Shown here piece by piece: positions 35,001 to 47,700 of a stretch of 64,000 nt of DNA. Origin of the DNA: Pestalotiopsis fici W106-1 (taxonomy: Eukaryota > Ascomycota > Sordariomycetes > Amphisphaeriales > Sporocadaceae); NCBI RefSeq assembly GCF_000516985.1, contig NW_006917101.1, positions 1,356,834 through 1,420,833 of the forward strand, given 5' to 3'. How positions within the stretch are numbered: position 1 is the first letter of the stretch; each line of letters begins with the position of its first letter. The position numbers and the translations under genes were made by a program. Under the pieces are notes generated by a model. It was given only the letters and a program-made list of their open reading frames with translations. It did not search any database and had not been told where the DNA came from.

Positions 35001-38000
35001 GTGCGGTCAGGCGGCCGACTGGCTGCTGCCCCCCTCCAACCAACGGTCCACCGACAGCTCACGGGCCCAGGATTGATCTGAGTAGGTAGGTTATCCCTTC
35101 AAGACGCCAAAAAGGACAAGAGAGGGACAAGGAAGAAAGGTGTGTGGACTCCTCTCATCACGTGTTAAACGGTCGTCCCACCACACCCTTCGACCACAGC
35201 GCAACCAATGACGATGTTACTCCATCCCTGATCGGCAAGTGTTCGCATGCGTTGACTACCTCTGCCATGGATCAGCTGGCGAACACCTCCTGCTGCTCTT
35301 TCTGCACACAGTAAAGGAAATATCGACACTGCCCACGTACGTACTAGGTCTCCAGCATTCGACGCGTCCTTCAGGTACGGCATGTTGGGGCGGTCTGGCG
35401 TGTCGAAGGTTACTCTTTTACCATTATTGCAAACTATTACTGCGCCGCCGACCGGCAGGATCGCCGATTGAGAAAGTGGTTCGATTCTTTTACACTTATT
35501 TTGACATCCTCGTTGAGCTTGGCCCTCGGTTCTCGATGGCCTGGTTCTGGGCTGGGGTAAAGGAGAGGAGGTAAATGGAAAGATTTACCTGACCCCCCCT
35601 TCCCTTTCTCTCGCTCAGCGTTGGCTGGCTTGAACAGGGCTGGTACGTATTCACACAGTACTTTGTATGTGCCCTTGTTACAAATCATGAACAGATCGCT
35701 GGAAGCCTCGGAGCTCTTATGACCCTACCGAGCCTACCCATCTGTGTGTCGGGGCGTTTGATAAGGTAACATCGCTCCCGCGTCTTCTATTGGCATCCCC
35801 CAAGCTAATCTTGCTTGACCGGCTCAATGCTAGATCAGAGATCTGCCAGGATCTTTTTTCTCCCTCTTTACTTGTTTCCACTGCCACTAACAGTAGAGAT
35901 TGCTAAGCCAAGTTCCAATTTGTGTGTTGGTGTGTACCGATGTAGGTAGACCACATGGTTCTGCGGCGGTCAGCTTACGCGGTACGCCCCGGCAATCGTA
36001 CACTACCCAGCGGGTCAAGGCTATTGTTGCTTGTCATCTCAACATGTCCCAAGGATCTAGGTTGTATGTCAATACCCAGTCCACCAATACATACGTGTCT
36101 CTACACTGTCTATACTGAGGACTGCTAGAGTCAGTGCACGCACACTGGTTCGGCAGGCAAGCAAAGTACAAACATGGTCGTATTACTACCCACATGCCAT
36201 ATACACTATACCAAGCCAGCTGATGAGATATATGAACTTCCATCGACGATACCATACGACAAAATCCCCGAATGGGAGGGTTGAGGTGGTAGAGGTCCGT
36301 CACAATCGAACGTGTGGATCGACAAGTGAGGGAGCGAGATGAAGAACAGGGTACCATCGAGATTCCCTTTCCCAAGAATAACGTGCCCCAGATAAGCGGG
36401 CATATGGCCGATTCTGGTAACCATCTCCTGGAAGGTTAGCTCGAATCGTAGCGATCTTCCATCCACTCGCTCAATTTCGTTGGACCACGTCCGAACGGGA
36501 TCCGGGACAGCAGACGCAATCAATCACATCTCAACCCTTCCGCTGGGACGTGGACCGGGGCCAGGGGTGTCGGCCGGGGTCACCGCACGAATGCAATGTA
36601 CCTCCCATGTATCACAATCGTATCTTGGATTGACAGGGCTGCTGCGGGTGCTTGCTACCACTGCTCCTACTTCTCTCTTCTCGAGCAACCTACTACCAAC
36701 TGAACCACCTCTTGTTGGAGCAGAAGCTTTGGTCGAGATGCATCCTATGTAACCACAAAACGGCTTTGTCAGGCTTATGCGAATATAATCTCTGACCATG
36801 GAGGCGCACATTGAGGCACACTCCAGTGTGCAGATGTCTCGGATCGACTTGCTCAGATCCCCTGGCGAATCACTTGACATTTTTGTTTTATTTTGACAAC
36901 CCCAGGAATAATATGCGATCAGCCTCCTCGCTTCCTCGGTCGCCATGCCGTAAGTCCTTCCTTGACCATCCATGGAACTCTCTCTCCCTGGGGCGCGACA
37001 AGGGTTACTTCTTTTCTCACACGCAGGTTTTCCGAATTGTGAAAGGACAAAAAGTCTGGAGCTATTTTCAGCCTACATTGTATACTACCTGTCGACTTAT
37101 TACGCTTCTGCACTACGCGCCGAATCGAAGTCTTCTGCATGAAATATCTGCATCCTGAGATTTCGTTTTGGGGGTTTTGGGGGGATCACCTGTCAAACCT
37201 GCAGCTTCACACGCACCCACACACGGTACACCCACATCAAAGACTGGCCCTTTTGATCAAGCCACTCAAGGCTGATTTGGGCATGAGTTCTTGGAGGGGT
37301 TGTGGCCCGTTGAACTTTTTGGATACACTGCATGTTGCGTTGTCAGAAAAGATGTCCAGTCCTGCCTGCCCCGTTCGTCTGGCTCTCGCATCGCCGGCGG
37401 GCTCGGTGATGGTCGCGTTTGCTACCTACCTCACGAGCCCCTATCTACTTCTATTACTCTCGAGTAACACACACCAGAATACGACCGCTGAAACCTCGGG
37501 GTAATGATGAATGATGGTTGTGTGGGTGTGATTGCCAGATTGAGTTATTCCCGCATGATTCATGGAGTCCGGCAGTCGCTCTCTGCGGAGCATTCTCTTT
37601 TGAAATGCATCATCGGAACCCACCTGACTTTTTGAGTGATCCAACTTTTGTTTTGTTTTTTTTCCTTCTCTCCCCCTCATTTCCGTACTCGTACCTCTTC
37701 ATGTTTAGACTTGCAGCCGGTGGATAGCATTCCACACGGATATCGGGCTATGCCGCTGCCATTGTTGTTTTCCAACAGTATGACAAGAAACTTAAATAAA
37801 CGGAGCAATTTATAGCGACATTGACTGACATACCACGAGGCCTTTTGGTGAGATACACAACCGACCGCTGTACAATCTCTTGGACCTAACGACTCCCATC
37901 GCCATGTCTGTCTGGGTAACATTGGACGGGATGCTCGCAGACGGTAGTCGCTGGGATTCATTCCTCTCCTGGATACCTTTGGATACTGCGCTACTCACAA

Positions 38001-41000
38001 CGAACATGATCCGAGATTGGATTTTTTGTTACATGGAGTGAGGCTAAGGCAGTCCTGCAGTCCAATCTATTCTCGTGTCGAGAATGGCCTGCGCCACGTC
38101 GAATGCATATATATCTCAAATGGTTGGTTCGTTCGCCCGCCTGTTCCCCGGTGGCCTCCCTGAACGAATCGATCTGGGCTTATGCCAGATCGCAAACCAA
38201 TTCGGGGTCCGATGCTCATTCGCTTCAGAGTGTCATCCGATCTGATCCCAAACCCATCTGCCAAGAGGTCAGCATTTCACTAGGCACTTAATCTATGTCT
38301 CTTGTCACATTGGATGGTACACATTCGACCAAAACAAAAGATCCTTGTTCGTTTGGTTTCTGACCAACACGTTTTGAAAGGATTCCCAACATCTTACCGA
38401 TCGAGCTCAGCCTAATTCAAACCCTAGGCCAATCAAAGAGCCGCAAGTATCTATACATATGTCCTAATGGTTGCGAAAATAATGGTCAAGGAAATCCTAC
38501 CGAATGTCAAGTGGCACGATGATGTGAGAGGTCTAATAATGCCCGGGGCAAAGCATTGGTTGGTACTCGAAGCCATCCGAGCCACCATGCAATTCTACTG
38601 TTCCACACGCGCAACTCTGTGCGAACTCTTTTCATGTGATACCATGAAATGAAAACGCCTGACGGCAGGCTGCTGGAGGAGGAGTCGTTACCCTGACTAA
38701 ACACAACGTCCAACAGGGAATTGCATAGTACCAAAAAATAAAAAATAAAAGGATAATAGTACATGTAACAACACCATGACGGCAAGGTCAAGAAAGAAAG
38801 AAAAACAATTTTGCAGCACCTCTTTCTTTCTTTCTCGCTCTCACCCTCTCTTTTTTTCCGTGCAACGTTCGGAGATTTCTGACTTGCCCGTGTCATGTCG
38901 TGACCAGGCAGCACAAACTTCTTGGGGCGGATGCAGACAATGATGATGACGATTGCCCTTTGGTGTATAATTCTGATATATATTTATCTCTACCTATGTA
39001 AGCGGGCAAAAGGACCGGGACGGAACGATTTTGCCTTCTCCTCTTACCACTTCATTGGCTAGCAGCATCCTCAAAACCCCCCACATATCCGGACGTTCTA
39101 CATGCGTCGTTCTGGTTGCCGTGCCCGTCCTCCCTCGGCGCTGCGGGTAGCCCGCTTGCTCTTCTGGTCGCCTGACCTTGAGGGGGGCAACGCAACGAAC
39201 GGCCTTTGGAGGTTTTGGATGATTGCCTTGCGAATACAATCCAATGATTTTGTTGGCCAGTTACTGACTTTTTTCTTCTTCCTTCCCTACCCTTCATTCA
39301 ACTCATGTCGTGTGAGCGCAGCCCAAAGAAAAAAAAAAACAAACCGTGGCCATGGTGTGCGTCACAGCTTCTTTTTTTTTTTTTTTTAGGCCACTACTTT
39401 TTCTTTCCCACTGTTTACGTCAAACAGCTGCACTACAACGCCAGAGAAGAAACCCCTCCAAAATATGACAAGTCATATCGGGCAAGAGAAACGAAGAGAC
39501 TGAAGCGGCTACTGCTGCTTTTGGCTCTTGTTTCTGGACTTGACTGCACACTTGCTTGCTTTTCCCTTCCCTTTGAAAAAAAAAAAAAAAGATTTCTTGG
39601 CCCGTGGCGGTTGGTCATTGGATTTAATCGCTAATCACGGATTTTGAAGACCTACCGGGGACAACCTTTGCAGGCGCGATATACAATACTCATGACAATC
39701 TGGGCTACGCTTCGGGTGGTTCGGATATGAGAGTTATAGACATCAACAGGCTTTGCTCCTGAACAATAGTCGGGGTGCCATGCTGGGCACAAAAAAAAAG
39801 GTATCAAGACTGCACCTCTGGCTTGTATTTTCGTTCAACGCTTTCGGGGTTTTCATGTGCAGTGCGTCTCCCGTACATACATGAATGCATTACATACACG
39901 TGTATAAATGCACATGCATCGATATCGGGCTGAGATTATCACCGGAACCGGGGGTGGGAGACCCAGGAAATAAAAATGTCATAGCAAAAGGAAACCCATA
40001 ACCATATACACGGTGAATCCCTGGAGACAACACTATCCATCCGCGAATCGGGTTATTCTTTTTCGCCTTGTCTATTACCACGTAGGTGCAAGCATATTGC
40101 AGGATCTTGAGTACGAAGAGAGAGGGAGAGAGGAAAGCAATGCGCTTTGCCATGATACTCTGTACGTCAGACGAAAGGAAGAGAGCAAACAGCCAAGTTT
40201 CCGGGCCAAAATACAGATCCCGCCGCTGTGGACCAAGAGTCTGCCGGCGAGACAATGTTGAACGCTTTTTCTTCCTCACGTCGGGAGGGCACAGCCGGAC
40301 GGTCGAATAATTTCAAATGATCTTTCTCGGAGCAGCGGCAACACAAGAGACGCCGTGTCACTCTCTTGTCATTCCCGGATCTCGTCGATCATCAAACGAG
40401 CGAGAGGGAGGGGCCATGATTGCACACCAAAAAACAAAAAAGTCACAACGACAGGCAGCATCTTGTGCTGAGTGAGACTTCCTGCTCCTCCATCTCTTTG
40501 GCCTGCTCCCCCAAGTCGGCACGTCACCTGCGTACGTCAAAAGGTCAACACGGTGAGTATGTCAGCATGACCAATTCATACATCTTCATCCCTTGCCAGC
40601 CCCCTATTGCACATCCCTAGTCGTTTGTGGCTGCTTCTTGACCGTTGGCTATTTTAGACTTTAGAGCCGCATGCCAATTCGGACTAATTGCGAGAATAAA
40701 AACTGTCTCCCTCGCATCGACTTGCCCATGGAAAGATATCGTGGATACCATTTTGTACACCGAGTTAACTCATTCGGAAGCCTGATAGTCTTGTGACAAT
40801 GAACAGCACAGCTGCGGCAGCACTAGGACTTTTGGTCATTGTCACTAGCATGATGAAGATAGTCCTCTTCTTCTACCTCAAATGAGTATTGATCGACACG
40901 AAAAAGAGAATAACTTCATGAATAAGTGTTCCATGCAATAAATGTAATACCATGGTTCTTGTTTGCTCGTTGTGCCGCACCAGCCAAACTCTATTTGCCA

Positions 41001-44000
41001 CGCGGTTCTTTGCCCACTCGGACATCTTTCCGACCCGGTCAAGTTATTCATCTTGTATACATTATAGTTTGTTTCTCCAGTCTTGTTGTAGACAAATGAC
41101 TCGAACAAACAAACGAACAAACAAATAACCAAGAAGTATCTTGATTCAAATCATGCAAGGCATGTACCTACTGAAAACTTTGTTTCTTGTCACGAAGCAG
41201 GCTTGATTCGGGCCTGGCAGTTGCTCCGTATCCGTTGTTGGGCTACCGGATCTCATGATTGCACCGACTGCGCGGCGTGGCGACGATCGACTTGCCTTTT
41301 TATTCATTGAGTACCTAGTCACCTGGAGTGAAAAGACCCATATTTTGAGACCATTGAAAAATTGAGAAAAAAAAGACGTTTGTTGCTGAAAGTGTGTTTG
41401 ATTGCTTTTTCTTAAAATATCATTGCTCGCATCTTTTTATGTGGACCTGCTCCGGGTGGATCCCCGGTCTGTATAATTGCTTTTTTTCATATCTCTCTCA
41501 GTTGGAAAAGGTTTTTTTTCTTGGCGCTTGGCTCTCTTTTTACTTCTTTACCCCTCCCTCTGCTGCTTGCATGCGTCTGAGCCCAGATCGTCGTTGAACT
41601 CTGTTAGATTGCATCTGTGCCTGGAACCAAGGAGGAGCACAGATGAGGATACGACCAGCACAAGGCGACGAGTAATAGGCGAGCTGTCACTGTCGAGAGA
41701 TTGAGCAAGGATCCAGGGAGTAGAGAATCCAGGCCAGAAAAGCATGGATCATCCCATGGTTGACGACTTCTGATTTTGCATATTGTTTTCTTTTTTTTAT
41801 CCCCTTCTCTCCTCCCGGTGTACCTGTCATGAGCGCTTTACCGAAGGCAAGGGGGAACGGTGCCTGCAAAGTGGGATGGCGCAGGGTTGCTAGACAAAAT
41901 GGGGAGGGGAGATGGAGTCGGCATTGTGATTTCGAAAATGATGTATAATTTATAAAAGAGATCCATCATCTCAAATCCAACGTCATGAGACAAGCCGCCC
42001 TGGCAACGGACAAACAGATAGGCAAAGATTCTGTGGTCTTCTGTTTTAGCTCCCTTATCTTTTCCTACCCTTTTCGAGGTATGCGTAGCACTTAAGCGCA
42101 CACTTCTCTTTTGGCAGGACAGGAAAGCAATGCTGGGCTGCAACGGAAGAGGCGCAACCCGAATCAATGTTGGCAGCCGCCCGCCGCAACCCAAAACCTT
42201 AGATTCTTTAGGCGACCGTTCAAACCGTTGACGGCGGCTTACGCAGCCCGCATATCAAGTCCAGACTCTATATGAGAAGAGAAAAACGAATGTGGGGTTT
42301 TCCCTCCTCGTAGGCTATTCCGGGGTAACACGAGATCTTGTTTCGCCGTTCAGGGCTGCTTTTCTCCCTGCCGATCACTTGAGTGGCAGATATGTACATG
42401 TATGAAAAACAGAAGTTGTAAGAGAAGGCTCTCCTTACAGCGGGCTTGTTTTTTTNTTTTTTTTTTTTTACCCTCGGGGACCTTTTGGTGTTGTTTTGTT
42501 TCTTTTGTTTCCCTTTTCATGTTGCCCTATATCCAACCCCCCCCGCTCCGGCTGTCTGTGCCCACTTCACGGCACGAGAACCTTGTTCCGGGACTTCAGG
42601 TATAGTAATGACTTATATTCTCACACACGTTCAACATCGAGGAAGAAAAGAAATAATTCAGCCGCCTACAAAACGGTATCTACCGTAGGCAAGTGCGGAT
42701 CTCAGTACCCAAAAAGGTAAACGGTGTGGCAACGCAACGTGGGTTCTCAAGAAAACAACATGTTTAGCCGCCCGAGTCTGTGTGTATTTTTTTGCTTTTT
42801 TCACTTCCTCCCCTCCAAAGTAGCCAGGTTGTGATTCCCTCACCCTTCCCCCAAAGTGCAAAAAGGGCTCCATGCCCAACCCACCGGGAAGAGCTAAGAG
42901 TGGGAGCTTTGACGGACCCCTTATCTTTATATGGCCAGAATGACGCAATGTTTTGTGACAATTCACTTTTTTACTCAAATAGACAGACTTTAGAGTGTGT
43001 CCCTTCGGCTGTCAGGCTCTGCGGTAGGGAAGGGGAGGGGAGGGGAGGGGGAAAAGCGGATATCAGCTGCAAAGCCTGTGCATATTCTCGTCACCTTTTT
43101 ATAGTAACTTCACGGTAACTATATTATTATCTGGCGAACAGACTCGGGGTCACGGCAGTGTATCCTTGTCTAGCCCGCGGCTCTCCGGGGAGGGTGCAAA
43201 AGGGAGGGAGAAAAAACGGGACTTGCCGAAAAGGCATCGGAGGTTCATGCATACATTCGTTTGCTTTCAACATATCTGAGGCAAGAACCACGGTCTTTTT
43301 GTATTGTGGTTCAAGACTGTTTCTCCCATATGATCATGGGATTTCTTTTTGGTTCTCCCACCGGATGCTTCGATCATGATTTTCGTATTTCGGAGCTTCA
43401 TTTCTACTCTTGGTTCAATCATTTTTGTTCCTTGTTACGAAAGGAAGGCAATCGGAGCCCCGGCCGCCTGCAGCTCCCCAATAACAGAATGCTGATACCC
43501 GTCACTGCTGTTCCCCGGTAGCAACGAATTAGCGGGGCGTCACTGTTGCAGAGCGCTAGCTCCCCGATTTGCCCCTAGAGGGCGTTGCAGGCGGTTCGCC
43601 GATCATGTAGTGTAGCTGAGTACTATGTAGCTAAGTAGAGTGCGGTCTGACACCTCACACCATGGGAATTGCATCATCGAATGAATGGAGGGAGGCTTCA
43701 AGGGGCAATGAACACATGACTGACCGAGTCCTGTGGGCCGGATGCAGTGCACCTGAATGCGGAGGCTGTGCGGCCTACGACACGATAAATGGCACATTCA
43801 TTTCTCGCGGAGAGGCAAAAACCAACCTCACGCGTGTCACTGTACACCTATGATATCGTCCTGTCTCATCCAATCGCCGACTGACTGCATGTACATCCTT
43901 GGCTGCCCCCGTGCATTAGGTGACAGCGCTTACCATGCCGACCGGAAGTATGATGTTGTGCATTGCAATATGAATTATTCCAGTCAAGACCGGAAGCAGA

Positions 44001-44741
44001 TGTCATCTACTTCTCCGAAGAGAATCACCACCTTCATGATTGCGAAGTTGCTAGTCTTCCACGCCTACATGGCCAAGGCAGACCTGCAGGAATTTCGGCT
44101 TGAGGTGAGGCTGGACACGGGTAGATGCGCGCGTCTCCAGATCTCCTCCGACATACCAATAGTAATAATTATCAATACCGATGCAGATGAAAACGCTCGG
44201 TACAGCCGCTGTCGCCGCTCTATTCATGCCAGATCCCATAGTGAAGAAAACACTGCCGCGGCTCGATATTATGATGCTGATGAACTATCTCCACAGTGTC
44301 GAAACCCCCACGGGCTACCTCTCTACATCCCGACCAGTAATCGATATATGGAACCTAATAACAATTTGGAGGCGCACAAGTCATAACATATATTGAATCA
44401 TGCTTGAATTAGTAGTCATGCTCCGGTAGGAATATGACACCTGTCACAGTCGATCACCACGATTATTGGCGTGTCTTCTACAATTCCTCGGGCGAAGTGC
44501 ATGATTTGAGGATCTGATTTGCTGCCTTGTTCAAATTAGTAATGATAGGACAATTTGAGCCTCTATTTGTTTCATTGGTTTCCATAGTGACCTAAGAGGA
44601 ATGGTTCTCGCATGATTCTGTTGGGATATGAATCTGAGACCACAAATATCAATGTATTATGTGCATCAATCTATGAAGAGACCTTCAATGGAAGTTTCGA
44701 AGCATCAAGTTTCCTGACTGCTGTATCCCCAGTCTTGTTTC
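32054..44741. other. Gene-poor region, distal part, up to the MFS gene
   Basis: About 12.7 kb in which I find no frame with a domain, no tRNA and no exon chain. The longest frame is plus 43757-44386 (209 codons), which looks like chance. T and A homopolymers recur (near 39370, 39577-39590 and 42450-42470). One isolated unknown base at 42456 interrupts a T run and reflects base-call uncertainty. The 3' end of the MFS gene faces this stretch. Confidence 0.5.
42456..42456. other. Single ambiguous base (N)
   Basis: One N stands inside a long T run, most likely unresolved homopolymer length or base. Confidence 0.95.
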
Positions 44742-47700
44742 TCAAGTGTCGTGATGATCTTGGCGCTCATCGTTGGGCCGTGTGATCAAAATGGGCGAGA
44801 TATGCGAACGATGTATGACAGTCGTGCCATTTCCGTGGTCACCAGGGCGATGATCAACACCGGTGAGGTTCTGATTCTGAAATCCGTCATTGCTCGCATC
44901 AGTCATTGCGTACATGGGGGAACGGTGCCTCACGGGGATACGGTTTTCTGACCCAGTACCCCCATCTGCAGACGATTGATTCTCTTCTTCGAGTACTGCC
45001 TGACCCACGAAGCAGTCTCGCTCCACAAATGGGGTACCTGGCCTGCTTGAGTGATTTCGAACATGTCCAGTCGGAGTACATGCCTCGCGAGGTGGTAAAC
45101 CTGATGCTTCCCACTCCACTGAAGAAGCCTCACTGTTCTTGCTGCGCATACTTCTCTTGCTGGCTTTGCGTACCAGATCCGTCATCATGACACTACCGCG
45201 GTAGATATCATCAAGGACTTCCTGGCTTCTGTGTCCGAGCTCTTCGCGAGCGATCTCAAGAGCACGACGATTGAGATGTGAATGCGCACCCTGATCTACC
45301 AAGCGATTTGCCTTGCGAATCTCGGTCCAGCGTGTCAGTGCTCCGAGTTCCAGAATGTTGACACGGCGATGCTTTTCTAGAGGGTTACCAATGATCAATG
45401 GCCTCTAACCAATGTCGAATTCGGGAATACTGCTGAGGTCTCTCCGGCCAGCAGCTTTTGCATCGGCAATCACCGTTGCCCGTCTGCGAAATGTCTCATT
45501 TCGTTCAGCAATCCACCTGTCCATCTCCAGGGTCTTTGACCTCGGGATGATTTCAACTTGTTTGAATCTCGTAAGGACGCAAAGAAGAAGGAATGTAAGT
45601 GCGAGCAGAATGGAGGCAACAACAGCAGTTGCAGTCCGTTGGCCCAGATTTCGTTGCGCCATGCCGCCAACCACTGTTGCTACCGCCGCAAGGATGAAAC
45701 CTAGACTATGGATGACAGCAAATCCTGCTTGAACCCGAGGAAATGAAGAGTAGTTGATCCTCTTACCGGAATCTTTCTTGTTCCTGTAGTGGCCGGTAGT
45801 TCCCGGTTGCAAATCAGAGCAATCCCAAGTCTCCATGAGTATACCATTGCATTCTGCGATTGCGAGGCATGAAAGAAACCCCACCATGGCGGTAAACAGA
45901 CACGGGAAGGCGACATGCACAGGAGGACCAAAGGAGAGAACTGTATACATGACGCCTGCAAATGGTAGCGTAATCGTGAAAATGGCACGGCGAACCAAAT
46001 GAGACGTCCACGTCACCTTGCGATCGATTGTTGAGGCGTTGGATTTCGAGGGCTGGTATCTGGCGCGCGAGAACAGATTGGCTTTCTGGAAGGGAACAGC
46101 TGCAAGTGCGCCGATGGAGATGGACGAAACAGCAGTGCCTACAAACGTAGATCTGAAACGGTAGTATCTCGACGTAAGTGAACCAAGAAGCTAGCCGTGA
46201 TTAGTGGGATGTGCGAGCATAAGGGCAAATCATCTGTACTCACCACAATCATCAGAATGACTTGGGCATAGATCCAAGCACAATACAATGCCATGATGGC
46301 GAATCCAGGTTGGCGAAGCATCTCTAAACAGAGAAGCACGCCATGCCAAACTTCTTGGCCCCACCATTTTGGCCCATCCTTCACTCGATGCATCATGACT
46401 TCACCCCTTGCGACTCGTCTGGAGATTCGATTACCAGTTCGGACCTCGGCCAAAGATCGTCGCCAGGCGGAGCGGCGAACCTCTGGAATCAAGACCGCCA
46501 GTAACAGGGCAACGGCAACCAGTATGATACTGACGTAAAAGCCCCAGGCAGGAGACGCTCGATCAATCACAGCCGCACCAACCAAGAAGCCGACACCAAG
46601 TGACCCAATGAAGCACCAGGTCCAAATACCGAGCCAAACACCAAGACCACCCCCATGTCTCCTCACATCGTCATGATCGGCCAGTTCTTGATGCGGGTTG
46701 CTACACATCAGTGAGGCACCGAACAGATCGGTCAGTGTCGCTTGAAAATTCATGTTCGCAAACCCCAAAGAGACACCCATTAAGCCTCGGGGTAGAAGCA
46801 GTGCCCAATTCCAGACGCTGGTCTGTGACGAGCGATGCATACTCACCGTTATTGCTTGCGGGAAAAGGAGTGGCATTGCCAAAGTTAGACCAAACAGTAT
46901 GTACTGTCGGCGTCCGTGAAGTAGCGGAAGTGGCCAGCAGAAGAATGTTGGCAAGGCCATACCAAGATACATGCCCACGTTACCGAGAATGGCAATGTGA
47001 TTGTCGTCGGCAATGTAATACTGGACAGCAGGAACAATACCGGCATAGATGCCGATGAGCAACCCGATGACGGCCGTTCCAAAGCAAGAGACCATTGCGA
47101 CAAACCTCTTCCTCGCTAGTGACTAGTCGCGGGCGATTGGCTGTCGACGATGTGACTTCGTCAAACTGAAATTGGCATTTTGAATACTAATATGAGACCG
47201 TCCATTAAGGCTAATATTGTGCAAGGTCTCTGAGCGTTTTGACTTGGATGAGATGCGAGCTTCTGCGGGAACTTTTGTAACGCCGTGAGTTTTCAAGTGT
47301 CTGGCGAAACCGTTACGTTTCCTCGGTGCTGAGCTTTCTTGGACGTGTTGAGTTGGAGGCGAGAAATCGGCAATGTCGTCAGACCCACCATCTAAGCTAT
47401 ACATCTCCGTTGACCTTCGTCTGGCAGCTATATCATCCCGAACAGCGCAAGTGGTTGCTATAACTTGCGGGAAAGTGTGGTTCTGTATACCTTGTGACCC
47501 CACACGCGGTGTGATGGGCGGCGAGTGGAAGATGCGTATGTATTCCCGGACTTCACGACTGTTTGGCACCGCCCCTTTTCGATGGCGAGTGATTGTTCCT
47601 GAATCATCCTCATCGTATGCAAGCCTAGAGGAATTTTTGCAATCCCTTTTCAAGTCTCGGTCGGGCGGTGGGAGAGGTAACGATGGGTCTTCGCAGGACG

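Noticed and set aside
43757..44386. 209-codon open frame on the plus strand near the 3' end of the MFS gene
   Set aside because: Random-looking composition, no conserved block, and no exon chain could be built around it.
12347..44741. Secondary metabolite cluster, CRISPR array or other prokaryote-type system
   Set aside because: No PKS, NRPS, P450 or terpene synthase motif is present, the repeats lack regular spacers, and the sequence is eukaryotic throughout.
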